Shown: positions 20,354 to 29,885 of the stretch, one piece after another
Position numbering within the stretch: the stretch's first letter is position 1
Layout of the letters: the number at the start of each line of letters is the position of its first letter
Source of the DNA: Sphingobacterium bovistauri
Lineage (GTDB): Bacteria; Bacteroidota; Bacteroidia; Sphingobacteriales; Sphingobacteriaceae
Length of the DNA: 64,000 bases
Assembly: GCF_020295405.1 (NCBI RefSeq)
Contig: NZ_JADEYP010000007.1
Coordinates: 62,001-126,000, forward strand
Reading direction: 5' to 3'
Program-made: the position numbers and the translations under genes
The notes under the pieces: generated by a model
What the model saw: only the letters and a program-made list of their open reading frames with translations
Told to the model about the DNA's origin: nothing
Database searches by the model: none

Positions 20354-21724
20354 ATGAAATTGAGAACGTTATTATATATCCAGATTACTTTTGTGTGTTT
20401 TTCTGTACAACAATTACACGCACAAAATCCTGTAATTCAAACTATGTATACAGCTGATCCAGCACCATTAGTGTATAAGGATACACTGTTCTTGTATGTT
20501 GGTAGAGATGAAGCGGAGGCTCCAAAAAATCATTATCTAATGCGTGAATATCGCTTGTTTACTACAACTGATATGGTGAATTGGACGGATAGAGGGGCGC
20601 CATTAAGAACTTCACAAATTAAGTGGTCAGTAGGCGATGCAAGTGCGGCTCAAGTTGTAGAGCGAAATGGAAAGTTTTACTGGTATATATCTACAATGAA
20701 TAATACGCCAGGAAAAGGAGGTGTGTCAGTAGGCGTTATGGTAGCAGATAGTCCTCATGGACCATTTAAAGATCCACTAGGAGGTGCTTTAGTGACCAAT
20801 GATATGACCACGCATGCTAAACATTCGTGGGATGATCTGGATCCTTCGGTTTTCATTGATGATGATGGACAAGCTTATCTATTTTGGGGCAATGGTGTAT
20901 GTTATTGGGCAAAATTAAATCAAGATATGATTTCATTAGATGGGCCAATTCATGTATTAGATGCAAAGGATAAATCCATTTTTGGTCCAGGATTTACAGA
21001 GGCACCATGGATATACAAAAAAAATAAAATGTATTACATGCACTTCGCATCTGGTTTTCCAGAATCACTTCATTATGCAACCTCAAAAAGTATTACAGGG
21101 CCTTGGAAATACGAAAATGAGGTAATGGCCTTGGAACGAGGTAGTAATACAAATCACCCAGGGGTGATTGATTATAAAGGGAAATCATATTTTTTTTACC
21201 ATAATGATGCACTACCTGCTGGACATAGTTATGCAAGATCAGTAGCTGTGGAGGAATTTCAATATGGTGCTAACGGTGAATTCCCCAAATTAAAAATGAG
21301 TGCGGGAACTATTACAGCAATGGACAATATTAATCCTTATAAAAGGGTACAGGCGGAAACTATTGCTTTTTCTGAAGGAGTTAAATCTATCGATGATAAA
21401 CAAAAAGGTGTAATAATAGGTGATATTCATAACAATGATTACATCAAAGTTAGAAATGTTGATTTTGGAGAAGAGGGGGCAACGAAGTTTAATACGGAAG
21501 TATCTAGTAGATATCATGGAGGCAATATTGAAGTCCGATTAGGGTCAGTAGATGGCGAGGTTTTAGGCAGCTTGAAAGTACCCTATACTGGTGAATGGGA
21601 TAATTGGAAAACAGTAAAAACTAATATTAAGAAGATTACAGGAATTCATGATTTGTTCTTTGTTTTTAAAGGAGGATCACCTCATACATTATTTTTATTT
21701 GATCACTGGCAATTTGAACATTAA
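20354..21724 (+). CDS. GH43-CBM6 enzyme, tandem copy 2
   Basis: This 456-residue secreted enzyme has a signal peptide (1-23, HAQ), GH43 propeller and CBM6-like C-terminus (ending FDHWQFEH). Catalytic residues by motif: Asp35 (TADPA), Asp163 (DLDPSVF) and Glu216 (TEAPW). It has no gap to the preceding gene and 1 nt to the next. It is closest in layout to the paralogue at 10526: both keep a VTNDMT-type loop before the second Asp and an EAPW acid motif, while copies 1 and 3 have EGPW. Confidence 0.9.
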   Translation: MKLRTLLYIQITFVCFSVQQLHAQNPVIQTMYTADPAPLVYKDTLFLYVGRDEAEAPKNHYLMREYRLFTTTDMVNWTDRGAPLRTSQIKWSVGDASAAQVVERNGKFYWYISTMNNTPGKGGVSVGVMVADSPHGPFKDPLGGALVTNDMTTHAKHSWDDLDPSVFIDDDGQAYLFWGNGVCYWAKLNQDMISLDGPIHVLDAKDKSIFGPGFTEAPWIYKKNKMYYMHFASGFPESLHYATSKSITGPWKYENEVMALERGSNTNHPGVIDYKGKSYFFYHNDALPAGHSYARSVAVEEFQYGANGEFPKLKMSAGTITAMDNINPYKRVQAETIAFSEGVKSIDDKQKGVIIGDIHNNDYIKVRNVDFGEEGATKFNTEVSSRYHGGNIEVRLGSVDGEVLGSLKVPYTGEWDNWKTVKTNIKKITGIHDLFFVFKGGSPHTLFLFDHWQFEH

Positions 21725-21725
21725 G

Positions 21726-23093
21726 ATGAAAATTATAAGGAATAAAATACTTCAAATAGTTATTGGGGTCATGGGTATAAATACAGCATTTGCCCAAAAT
21801 CCAATTATTCAGACTAATTATACAGCTGATCCAGCGCCATTGGTATACAATGATAGGTTGTATGTGTATACCACACATGACGAAGATGAATCTACATGGT
21901 TCAATATGAACAACTGGCGTGTGTATTCGACTAATGACATGGTAAATTGGACAGATCATGGCGTAATCCTTTCGTATAAAAATTTTGATTGGGCTAAAGG
22001 TGATGCGTGGGCTCCTCAATGTATTGAAAAAGATGGTAAATTCTATATGTATATACCTGCTGTTTCCAAAGTAAATAATCAACCTGCTATTGGAGTTGCT
22101 GTTGCTGATAGCCCATTAGGTCCTTTTTATGATGCATTAGGAAAACCACTAGTGCAGACCGATAGGGGAGATATTGATCCTACAGTATTTATCGATGATG
22201 ATGGAGAAGCACATTTGTATTGGGGTAATCCAAAACTGAAATATGTAAAATTAAATAGAGATATGATTTCATATTCGAGTAGTGTAGTCGAGGTTCCGAT
22301 GGTCGAAAAGGCTTTTGGAAGGCGTGAAGGAGATGCTCAACGACCTACAGAATATGAGGAGGGGCCGTGGTTATATAAGCGCAACCAGCTATACTATCTT
22401 TTCTGGCCAGGAGGTCCATTGCCAGAATTTATTGGTTATTCTACAAGTAAAAGTCCACAAGGACCTTGGGAATATGCTGGTGTGGTAATGGCAAGAGAAG
22501 GTGGTGCATTTACGAATCACCCAGGCGTAGTAGATTTTAGAGGAAAAACTTACTTTTTTTACCACAATGCAGCTCTACCTGGAGGGTCAGGATTTACACG
22601 TTCTGTAGCAGTAGAAGAACTTAATTTTAACAAAGACGGAAGTATTTCTCCAATAAAAATGTCCAAAGGAATTACTAAAGCGCTAGCAACAGTAAATCCT
22701 TACCAACTTAATCAGGCTGAAATGATTTCGTGGTCTGAAAATGTTAAAGCATTTCAAAATGATAAAGTTGGTGTATTTGTAAAAGCTAAAAAAAATGGAG
22801 CATTCACAAGTGTCAAAAATATTGATTTTGGTAATGTAGGCGCTAAGACTTTCCATGCAAGAGTAGGTACTACACACAACGGTGGTGTTACTATGGAAGT
22901 TCGTTCAGGAGCTGTCGATGGAATATTATTAGGTACTGTAAAAATACCAATGACTGGAGGAGATGATCGTTGGGATGTGGTGAATGTGACATTAGATAGC
23001 GCAATAAAAGGAATACATGATTTGTATTTTGTATTCAATGGTAAGGCACAGTCAAATATTATGTTTTTTGATTATTGGCGATTTGGTAATTAA
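21726..23093 (+). CDS. GH43-CBM6 enzyme, tandem copy 3
   Basis: This 455-residue secreted enzyme. I place the start at 21726 (MKIIRNK...), because a typical signal peptide ending FAQ begins there. An in-frame upstream ATG at 21648 lies inside the preceding gene and would add 26 unrelated residues. Catalytic residues by motif: Asp35 (TADPA), Asp151 (DIDPTVF) and Glu212 (EEGPW). The CBM6-like domain covers about 325-455, ending FFDYWRFGN. Only 1 nt separates it from copy 2. The three adjacent copies look like an old tandem amplification, since they differ widely in sequence. Confidence 0.9.
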   Translation: MKIIRNKILQIVIGVMGINTAFAQNPIIQTNYTADPAPLVYNDRLYVYTTHDEDESTWFNMNNWRVYSTNDMVNWTDHGVILSYKNFDWAKGDAWAPQCIEKDGKFYMYIPAVSKVNNQPAIGVAVADSPLGPFYDALGKPLVQTDRGDIDPTVFIDDDGEAHLYWGNPKLKYVKLNRDMISYSSSVVEVPMVEKAFGRREGDAQRPTEYEEGPWLYKRNQLYYLFWPGGPLPEFIGYSTSKSPQGPWEYAGVVMAREGGAFTNHPGVVDFRGKTYFFYHNAALPGGSGFTRSVAVEELNFNKDGSISPIKMSKGITKALATVNPYQLNQAEMISWSENVKAFQNDKVGVFVKAKKNGAFTSVKNIDFGNVGAKTFHARVGTTHNGGVTMEVRSGAVDGILLGTVKIPMTGGDDRWDVVNVTLDSAIKGIHDLYFVFNGKAQSNIMFFDYWRFGN

Positions 23094-23120
23094 TCATACA
23101 GCGGTTTAAAAATAAGTCAA

Positions 23121-24983
23121 ATGAGAATATCCATTTTATTTCTTGTTGCGCTCTGTCAAATACAGCTTTTATTTGCTGCTATACGCTTGCCTTCTTTGGT
23201 TGGTGATAAAATGCTATTGCAGCGTGATGCAGAACTCAAAATTTGGGGTTGGGCAGACCCTAACGAAAAGGTAACCGTTCGTTTTGCCGGAAAATATATT
23301 TATACGGAAGCTGACAAAAAGGGTAATTGGTATGTGTTATTGCCAGCACAGCAAGCAGGCGGGCCGCATGTGATGGAAATAAATGAAATCATTATTCGTG
23401 ATATTTTGATCGGTGATGTCTGGCTATGTTCTGGTCAATCCAATATGGAAACACCTATCATAAGATTATTAGAGAAGTATCCCGAAATAAATATTTCCAA
23501 TAATCACATGATACGGTATTTCAAAGTGTCTACACAGCAGACAGTTCAATCTGTTCAAGATGATATTCCTAATGGTGGAAAGTGGTTCTCTGCTGTAGCA
23601 TCAGAAGTTACTAATTGGACTGCGTTGGCTTATTTTTATGCTCAGGAAGCCTACAACCATACAAAAGTTCCTCAAGGGATGTTGGTTTCTAGTCTTGGAG
23701 GATCAGCCATAGAAAGTTGGATCAGCCAAGACCATTTGAAAGAATTTCCAAATCTAATCTTGGATAGAGTCGCTTTAGATAGTCTTCGATATGTGGAGAA
23801 AGATCATGGTGTACATACTTGGATACAGAATGACTGGGATGACTCAAATTGGTTAGATTTTAATCTGCCCGGGACTTTGCGTTCACAAGGTATACGAAAT
23901 AGAGGTGTGGTTTATTTTAGAAAAAGTATAGCTATCCCTGAAAGCAAAGAAGGTCGACATGGTCGACTATATCTTGGGACGATGACGGATAGTGACTCCG
24001 TATTCATAAATGGCAAGTTCATAGGCTCAACTTCATACATGTATCCTCCTCGCGTCTATGATATTCCGGCAGGTATTCTCAAAGCAGGTAAAAATACTAT
24101 TACGATAAGATTGCGTTCAAATAGTAGAAATGGAGAATTCATAGCGGATAAAGAATACAAGCTGAAAGTTGATGATTTTGAGGTTGGTTTAACAGGGCTT
24201 TGGAAATATAAACAGGGACTAAATTTGGATGCAGGTACATCATACAAATCTAGGCTGCGAAATATGAGTGTCGCTGGATCGGGCTTATATAATGGAATGA
24301 TTTACCCATTGAAAAATTATAGCATTAAGGGGGTGGTATGGTATCAAGGAGAATCAAATGCTGGACAAGATAATTATGCACGTTACCTGGAGCTACTAAT
24401 AGCTAATTGGAGAACATTGTGGAATAATGAAAAACTACCTTTTTTATTAGTTCAACTTCCAAATTTTATGCAGAAAAATGATATGCCTTCCGAGTCTGGA
24501 TGGGCTAAAATTCGTGAAGCACAATTCAAAATTTCTAAAATTATACCACATACAGCACTTGCTGTAACATACGATACAGGTGAATGGAATGATATTCACC
24601 CGTTGAATAAAAAGGATATTGCAGAAAGGCTTTTTTTAGGTGCTAGGAAAATAGTTTATAATGAAAAAGTTGTGCACTCAGGTCCACAGTTTCAAAATTA
24701 CACCATCGATAAAGACAAGATTATCTTAACATTTGAGACTTTAGGTGCTGGACTAAAGACTAATGATGGTCAAATGTTACGGCAGTTCGCTATAGCCAAT
24801 GAAAGCAAAAAATTCTTTTGGGCGAACGCTGTTATCAAGGGAAATAAAATAATTGTATCACACCCTGAAATTAAAGAACCAAAAGCAGTGCGGTATGCAT
24901 GGGCAGATAATCCGGAGGAGGCAAATTTAATCAATCATGAAGGGTTATTAGCTTCTCCGTTTAGAACAGATAATTGGGAATAA
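23121..24983 (+). CDS. SASA-type (sialate O-acetylesterase-like) carbohydrate esterase with inserted jelly-roll
   Basis: This 620-residue secreted protein has a signal peptide (1-19), an N-terminal Ig-like strand region (LPSLVGDKMLLQRD) and an SGNH-type esterase fold. Nucleophile Ser107 lies in CSGQSNME and the Asp-His pair is Asp491/His493 in NDIHP. Residues about 230-345 form an inserted galactose-binding-like jelly-roll of the GH2 N-terminal type (WDDSNWLDFNLPG, VYFRKSI, VFINGKFIG). The esterase core resumes with YNGMIYPL and WYQGESNA. Such proteins in plant-glycan loci remove acetyl groups; here acetyl-xylan is the probable substrate, by inference. It overlaps no neighbour and is 11 nt before the next start. 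Confidence 0.85.
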   Translation: MRISILFLVALCQIQLLFAAIRLPSLVGDKMLLQRDAELKIWGWADPNEKVTVRFAGKYIYTEADKKGNWYVLLPAQQAGGPHVMEINEIIIRDILIGDVWLCSGQSNMETPIIRLLEKYPEINISNNHMIRYFKVSTQQTVQSVQDDIPNGGKWFSAVASEVTNWTALAYFYAQEAYNHTKVPQGMLVSSLGGSAIESWISQDHLKEFPNLILDRVALDSLRYVEKDHGVHTWIQNDWDDSNWLDFNLPGTLRSQGIRNRGVVYFRKSIAIPESKEGRHGRLYLGTMTDSDSVFINGKFIGSTSYMYPPRVYDIPAGILKAGKNTITIRLRSNSRNGEFIADKEYKLKVDDFEVGLTGLWKYKQGLNLDAGTSYKSRLRNMSVAGSGLYNGMIYPLKNYSIKGVVWYQGESNAGQDNYARYLELLIANWRTLWNNEKLPFLLVQLPNFMQKNDMPSESGWAKIREAQFKISKIIPHTALAVTYDTGEWNDIHPLNKKDIAERLFLGARKIVYNEKVVHSGPQFQNYTIDKDKIILTFETLGAGLKTNDGQMLRQFAIANESKKFFWANAVIKGNKIIVSHPEIKEPKAVRYAWADNPEEANLINHEGLLASPFRTDNWE

Positions 24984-24994
24984 ATCAATTCGAT

Positions 24995-27094
24995 ATGAAA
25001 ATACATAAATATACATTTAGAAAGAAAATGGCTTTGTTATTAGGTTCTACTTTCGCTTTGCTTACGATGGCAGAAGCGCAGGTAGGAAGTACAACATTAC
25101 AGCCAAGTAAAGCAGCTACAACCAAATTTGTACATAAAGCTGCTGGTAACCCTTATTTACCACTGTGGGAGCATATACCAGATGGTGAACCACGTGTTTT
25201 TGAGGATCCTGATCGACCGGGTAAGTTTCGTGCCTATATCATTGGGTCACATGATTTGCGCATGACAAGTTATTGTGGACCAGATATTCGAATGTGGTCA
25301 GCACCAGTAGAGGATTTGTCTAGTTGGAGAGATGAGGGTGCTATTTTTACGTATCAAATAGATGGTAAATGGGATGTTATGTATGCTCCAGATCTTGTCG
25401 AAGTAAAAAGAAGAAATGGCAAAAAGGAATATTATTTGTACCCTCATAGTAGGGGGCAACATCGTGAAGCCATGGTGGCCAAGAGTGATCGACCTGATGG
25501 ACCTTTTAAACCAATAAATTTGACCGACGACGGTCGAAGAACTTTACCTGGGAGTATACTTGGATTTGACCCGGCTGTTTACATCGAACAAATAGATGAT
25601 CCTAAAGATCCTGATTATGAGATTGGTTTTAGAGCTTATGCATATTGGGGATTTCAAAGGTCATTAGCAACAGAACTAGATCAAAATACATTGTATTCCG
25701 TTCGTCCAGAAAGAAAAGTAATCGATCGTTTTATTCCTGCTAGTGCACGATATGGCGTGTTGAGAGATCCTGAGGGGACAATATATCCACATATTTTAAA
25801 AGGGGAAGATTTAGGTTCATTTAATTTTTTTGAAGCATCATCTATTCGTAAGGTGGGAAATAAATTCGTTTCTGTATATAGCGGATACTCTGGCCCAGAG
25901 TACGGTATGGGCAGTTCAAATTCAACATTACGCTATTTAGTAGGGGATTCGCCATTAGGACCATGGAAAAGTGGTGGTGTATTGGTGGATTCAAGAGGGC
26001 CGGTGCTTAATGAAAATGGCACTGGTTTAATAGGAACAAATGGAGGTCATAATACACACGGGAGTATTGAACTTATCAATGGTCAATGGTACGTGTTCTA
26101 TCATCGTCCACCGCGCAATTTTGGTTTTGCACGTCAAGCAGTAGTAGCCCCAGTAAAAATAGAATGGGATGAAAAATCTGTTGCTGATGGTGGTACTGTT
26201 CGTATTCGTGCATTTAATCCATATGGTGAAAATAATATTTGGACAGCAAAAGATAAATCAGGAAATGAGTATAAAGGTGCTGAAGTGACATCTGAAGGTT
26301 TTCATATGTATGGATTAGATCCTTATCAATACTATTCAGCAGGTTATGCGAGCTATTTGTCAGATGTTAGTAGCCAACAGGATTCATGGGATATCTGGGA
26401 CAATCATATGCCAATCAATGTGAAAAATGGAAATATTATTGGTTATAAATATTTTGGATTCGGTGGATTGGATAAAGATAAGTTTGGGCTTAAAGCATTT
26501 AAAGGAGTACAAAAAGGAAATAATACGGCATTTAATCTTTTTCTTATTCCAAAAACAAAGAAATCATTTAAAGTTAATGTATGGTTAGATGGTCCGTGGG
26601 CGAATGATACATGGAAAGGAACAAAAATCGGTGAGATCTTAGTGCCAGCAAATACACATGGAAAGGAACAGAAATTCACCTTAGATGTAGCAAAATTCGT
26701 AGATAATTTAAATAATAAGCATGCTGTTTTCTTAGTAGCTGAAGGGGAAGATGGAGAAATGCTATGTGAATTGAGTGGATTGGGATTCAGTTCCAAAAGT
26801 AAAAAAATTGATAGGCCAAAAGTTCCAAGCGCGAATATTTTAATCAATGGCAAAGCGATTGAATTACCTAAAACTCCAGTTAGATCTACAGAAGCGAATG
26901 GTATAATTGATTATAATACCTACGAAGCAAAAGTTACAGTTAATACGACTGAAGTTCCAAAAGTATCGGCTACATCGGATAGCAAAAATGTAAAAATCGT
27001 AATTAGTCAAGCTAAGAATAAAAATGAATCAGCTGTTGTAAAATTTGATTACAATGGTGTAGTGAAAACATACCATATAAATTTTGCTCCATAA
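24995..27094 (+). CDS. Large GH43-like enzyme with C-terminal beta-sandwich domains
   Basis: This 699-residue secreted protein. The ATG at 24995 (MKIHKYTF) begins a signal peptide ending AEAQ, so it is preferred to an upstream TTG at 24974. The propeller (about 45-400) keeps the GH43 pattern: FEDPDRPG near the start, FDPAVYIEQ in the middle and FFEASSIRK as the acid motif, plus the late NTHGSIEL and YVFYHRP strands. Residues about 410-610 look like a carbohydrate-binding sandwich and the last 90 like an Ig-type domain. Lengths and insertions differ strongly from the other GH43 proteins here, so it belongs to another subfamily. Activity is uncertain. It is the last gene of block (b). Confidence 0.78.
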   Translation: MKIHKYTFRKKMALLLGSTFALLTMAEAQVGSTTLQPSKAATTKFVHKAAGNPYLPLWEHIPDGEPRVFEDPDRPGKFRAYIIGSHDLRMTSYCGPDIRMWSAPVEDLSSWRDEGAIFTYQIDGKWDVMYAPDLVEVKRRNGKKEYYLYPHSRGQHREAMVAKSDRPDGPFKPINLTDDGRRTLPGSILGFDPAVYIEQIDDPKDPDYEIGFRAYAYWGFQRSLATELDQNTLYSVRPERKVIDRFIPASARYGVLRDPEGTIYPHILKGEDLGSFNFFEASSIRKVGNKFVSVYSGYSGPEYGMGSSNSTLRYLVGDSPLGPWKSGGVLVDSRGPVLNENGTGLIGTNGGHNTHGSIELINGQWYVFYHRPPRNFGFARQAVVAPVKIEWDEKSVADGGTVRIRAFNPYGENNIWTAKDKSGNEYKGAEVTSEGFHMYGLDPYQYYSAGYASYLSDVSSQQDSWDIWDNHMPINVKNGNIIGYKYFGFGGLDKDKFGLKAFKGVQKGNNTAFNLFLIPKTKKSFKVNVWLDGPWANDTWKGTKIGEILVPANTHGKEQKFTLDVAKFVDNLNNKHAVFLVAEGEDGEMLCELSGLGFSSKSKKIDRPKVPSANILINGKAIELPKTPVRSTEANGIIDYNTYEAKVTVNTTEVPKVSATSDSKNVKIVISQAKNKNESAVVKFDYNGVVKTYHINFAP

Positions 27095-27124
27095 TTAGTT
27101 GTTATATAATTGTATCGTGAAATC

Positions 27125-27164
27125 GAGGGGGTATATTTGTTCTGCAAATATTCCCCTCTTTTTT
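27125..27164 (+). terminator. Intrinsic terminator after block (b)
   Basis: The stem GAGGGG / CCCCTC is extended inward by ATATTTG/CAAATAT around a short loop. It is followed by a run of six T residues. It lies 30 nt after the preceding stop codon. Confidence 0.85.
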
Positions 27165-27310
27165 GTTTGAAATTATCAAAAAGGTGATTTTAATAACATA
27201 ACACGCCTTTTATCCTCCTCAATAATTACCATTTTAAACATTTTTATTCTTTAATAATACATATGTATCACTAGCTCAATCTTGGTACAGGTATTTTTAC
27301 ATTATGAAAG

Positions 27311-27345
27311 GTTAGCACAATTGCTAACGATAACTAATTGTAAAC
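27311..27345 (+). promoter_or_regulatory. Palindrome and TAACTAAT leader element before the GH115 gene
   Basis: A perfect inverted repeat, GTTAGCA-CAAT-TGCTAAC, spans 27311-27328 and could be an operator or a leader hairpin. It is followed by TAACTAATTGTAAAC, whose AACT is 25 nt before the ATG at 27357. This is the spacing of the TAACCAAT element at other unit heads and supports 27357 as the true start. A TATTTTTA sequence at 27292-27299 is one base off the TAnnTTTG box. Confidence 0.4.
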
Positions 27346-27356
27346 TTTATCTATTT

Positions 27357-29867
27357 ATGTATTCGCTGAGGAGTAGTGTGAAATATTTACTGGTATTTTT
27401 TTTGGTGTCAAGTATCAATCTTTTGGAAGCACAGACGTCCAATAAAGATCGATTTGTGGTTTCACATAATGATAATGCCTATTTCCCTATTGTAACAAAT
27501 AATTTGCCCCTTCCAATTGTTTTCGATGATCAAGATTGGAAAGGAGTGGTACGGGCAATTCATAATTTGAGTGATGATTTTCAGAATGTTACTTCAAATA
27601 GACCTTCGCGTGTCGTTGGGAAATATTCCATAATAATTGGTACAGTAGGTCAATCAAAATATATAGATCAACTTGTTAAAAACCAAAAAATTAATAAGGG
27701 GGATTTACAATCTAAAAATGAAAAATTCATTATTCAAGTTGTTTCTAATCCTATAGAAGGAGTCGACAAGGCTTTAGTCATTGCGGGAAGTGATAAGCGA
27801 GGTACTATTTATGGGATATATGAATTGTCAAAACAAATTGGTGTATCCCCTTGGTATTATTGGGCAGATGTGCCAGTTGAAAAGAAATCAAATTTATATG
27901 TCATACCAGGTGCGTATACTCAAGGAGAACCTGCTGTGAAGTATAGAGGAATATTCTTAAATGATGAATATCCTGCTTTGACTAGGTGGACTAATCACAC
28001 ATTTGGAGGATATAATAGTAAGTTCTACGAAAAAGTCTTTGAATTGATATTAAGGTTGAAAGGAAATTTCCTATGGCCTGCGATGTGGGGGAGTGCATTT
28101 TATGACGATGATAAGGCAAATGGGGCATTAGCAGATGAAATGGGGATAGTGATGAGTACATCACATCATGAGCCATTGGCAAGAGCGCAAGATGAATGGA
28201 AACGTTATGGTAATAAGGGAGCTTGGGATTACAGTAAAAATGAAAAAGGATTAAAAGATTTTTGGCGAGGAGGAGTAGAAAGAGCAAAAGATTGGGAAAC
28301 AATCTATACAATAGCAATGCGTGGTGATGGAGACGAACCCATGAGTGAAGAGCAAAATGTGAGTCTTTTAGAAAAAATAGTCAAAGATCAGCGCCAAATA
28401 ATTGCTGATGTAACTAAAAAAAAGGCGTCAGAAACTCCTCAAGTTTGGGCTTTGTACAAAGAGGTGCAAGATTATTATGACAATGGAATGCGTGTGCCTG
28501 ATGATGTAACACTGTTATTCTGTGATGACAACTGGGGAAATGTACGTAAACTGCCTGAATTGGACACAAAACCGCGTAAAGGTGGTTACGGAATGTACTA
28601 TCATTTTGATTATGTCGGTGCTCCACGTAATTCTAAATGGTTAAATGTTAGTCAAATTTCTAGAGTGTGGGAACAGATGAATCTAACCTACGAGCATGGA
28701 GTCGATCGTATTTGGGTAGTAAATGTAGGGGATCTGAAGCCTATGGAGTATCCTATTACATTTTTTTTGGATATGGCATGGAATCCAAAACAATTTAATC
28801 CTTCAAATCTTATTAATCATACTATTTCTTGGTGTGGCGAGCAATTTGGACAAAAGCATGCTCAAGAAGCAGCGAGACTAATTGATCTGTATACAAAATA
28901 TAATCATCGTGTTACACCTGAATTATTAAATCATAGGACATATAGTTTAGATAATTATAATGAATTTGAAACTGTAGTTCTTGATTATAGACAACTGTTG
29001 ATTGATGCTTTTAGATTGTATAATCAACTTCCTAATCAATATAGAGATGCTTTTGATCAACTTGTATTATTTCCAATCAATGGAATGTCAAATTTATATG
29101 ATTTGTATTATGCAAAGGCCAAACACGATGCATTCAGCAGAGATAAAAATATAGAGGCAAATTTTTGGGCTGATAAAGTGAAGGAACATTTTGAAAGAGA
29201 CTCATTGTTAACGGTACATTTTAATAGCATCGCAAATGGCAAATGGAAGCATATGATGGATCAAGTACGTATTGGTTATCGAAGTTGGAATAATCCGCCA
29301 AATAGTATTATGCCAGCTGTCACTTATCAAGATTTACCATCTCCTAATTCAAAGGTGTTTGTAGAAAAAGATGGTTATGTCGCTATTGAAGCTGCTAATT
29401 ATAATAAAGTAAATAATTCAGGAAAAGTGCATTGGGAGGAAATTCCTAACCTAGGGAAAACAATTTCCGCAATAACTACACTTCCTGTAACAGCTCCTTT
29501 GGATTCAGATGTTTATGTAGAATATAAATTATCGTTGGCTACTGCTGGAAAGCATAAGATACATGTATTGACTTCACCTACATTAAATTTTAATGCAAAT
29601 AGAGGGTTGCGTTATGGAATAACAATAAATGGAGGAACTGAGATCGTACATAATATAAATGGACATTACAAAGGTGAGTTGGGCATGTGGCAAGCCGAAC
29701 GAATAATTGATAATGTGACTGAATACAATTTTGATTCTCCAGGAGAATATACCATACGCATACGACCATTGGAACATGGTATTGTAATACAGAAAATTAT
29801 TATAGACGCAGGCGGGGTAAAGCGATCTTACCTAGGTCCTCCGCAAAGTTCGACTACAGCACAATAA
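27357..29867 (+). CDS. GH115 xylan alpha-1,2-glucuronidase
   Basis: This 836-residue secreted enzyme removes (4-O-methyl-)glucuronic acid from internal as well as terminal xylose units of xylan. The start is set at 27357 because a signal peptide (hydrophobic LVFFLVSS, ending LEAQ) begins there. An in-frame ATG at 27282 would put 25 extra residues ahead of it. Family motifs are GIFLNDEYPALTRW, LKGNFLWPAMWGSAF, GIVMSTSHHEPL, MRGDGDEPMSE, LLFCDDNWGN and GGYGMYYHFDYVG. A C-terminal domain (about 680-836) closes the enzyme. It is first in block (c), 18 nt before the symporter. Confidence 0.93.
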   Translation: MYSLRSSVKYLLVFFLVSSINLLEAQTSNKDRFVVSHNDNAYFPIVTNNLPLPIVFDDQDWKGVVRAIHNLSDDFQNVTSNRPSRVVGKYSIIIGTVGQSKYIDQLVKNQKINKGDLQSKNEKFIIQVVSNPIEGVDKALVIAGSDKRGTIYGIYELSKQIGVSPWYYWADVPVEKKSNLYVIPGAYTQGEPAVKYRGIFLNDEYPALTRWTNHTFGGYNSKFYEKVFELILRLKGNFLWPAMWGSAFYDDDKANGALADEMGIVMSTSHHEPLARAQDEWKRYGNKGAWDYSKNEKGLKDFWRGGVERAKDWETIYTIAMRGDGDEPMSEEQNVSLLEKIVKDQRQIIADVTKKKASETPQVWALYKEVQDYYDNGMRVPDDVTLLFCDDNWGNVRKLPELDTKPRKGGYGMYYHFDYVGAPRNSKWLNVSQISRVWEQMNLTYEHGVDRIWVVNVGDLKPMEYPITFFLDMAWNPKQFNPSNLINHTISWCGEQFGQKHAQEAARLIDLYTKYNHRVTPELLNHRTYSLDNYNEFETVVLDYRQLLIDAFRLYNQLPNQYRDAFDQLVLFPINGMSNLYDLYYAKAKHDAFSRDKNIEANFWADKVKEHFERDSLLTVHFNSIANGKWKHMMDQVRIGYRSWNNPPNSIMPAVTYQDLPSPNSKVFVEKDGYVAIEAANYNKVNNSGKVHWEEIPNLGKTISAITTLPVTAPLDSDVYVEYKLSLATAGKHKIHVLTSPTLNFNANRGLRYGITINGGTEIVHNINGHYKGELGMWQAERIIDNVTEYNFDSPGEYTIRIRPLEHGIVIQKIIIDAGGVKRSYLGPPQSSTTAQ

Positions 29868-29885
29868 CCAATTATAAAAATAAAT

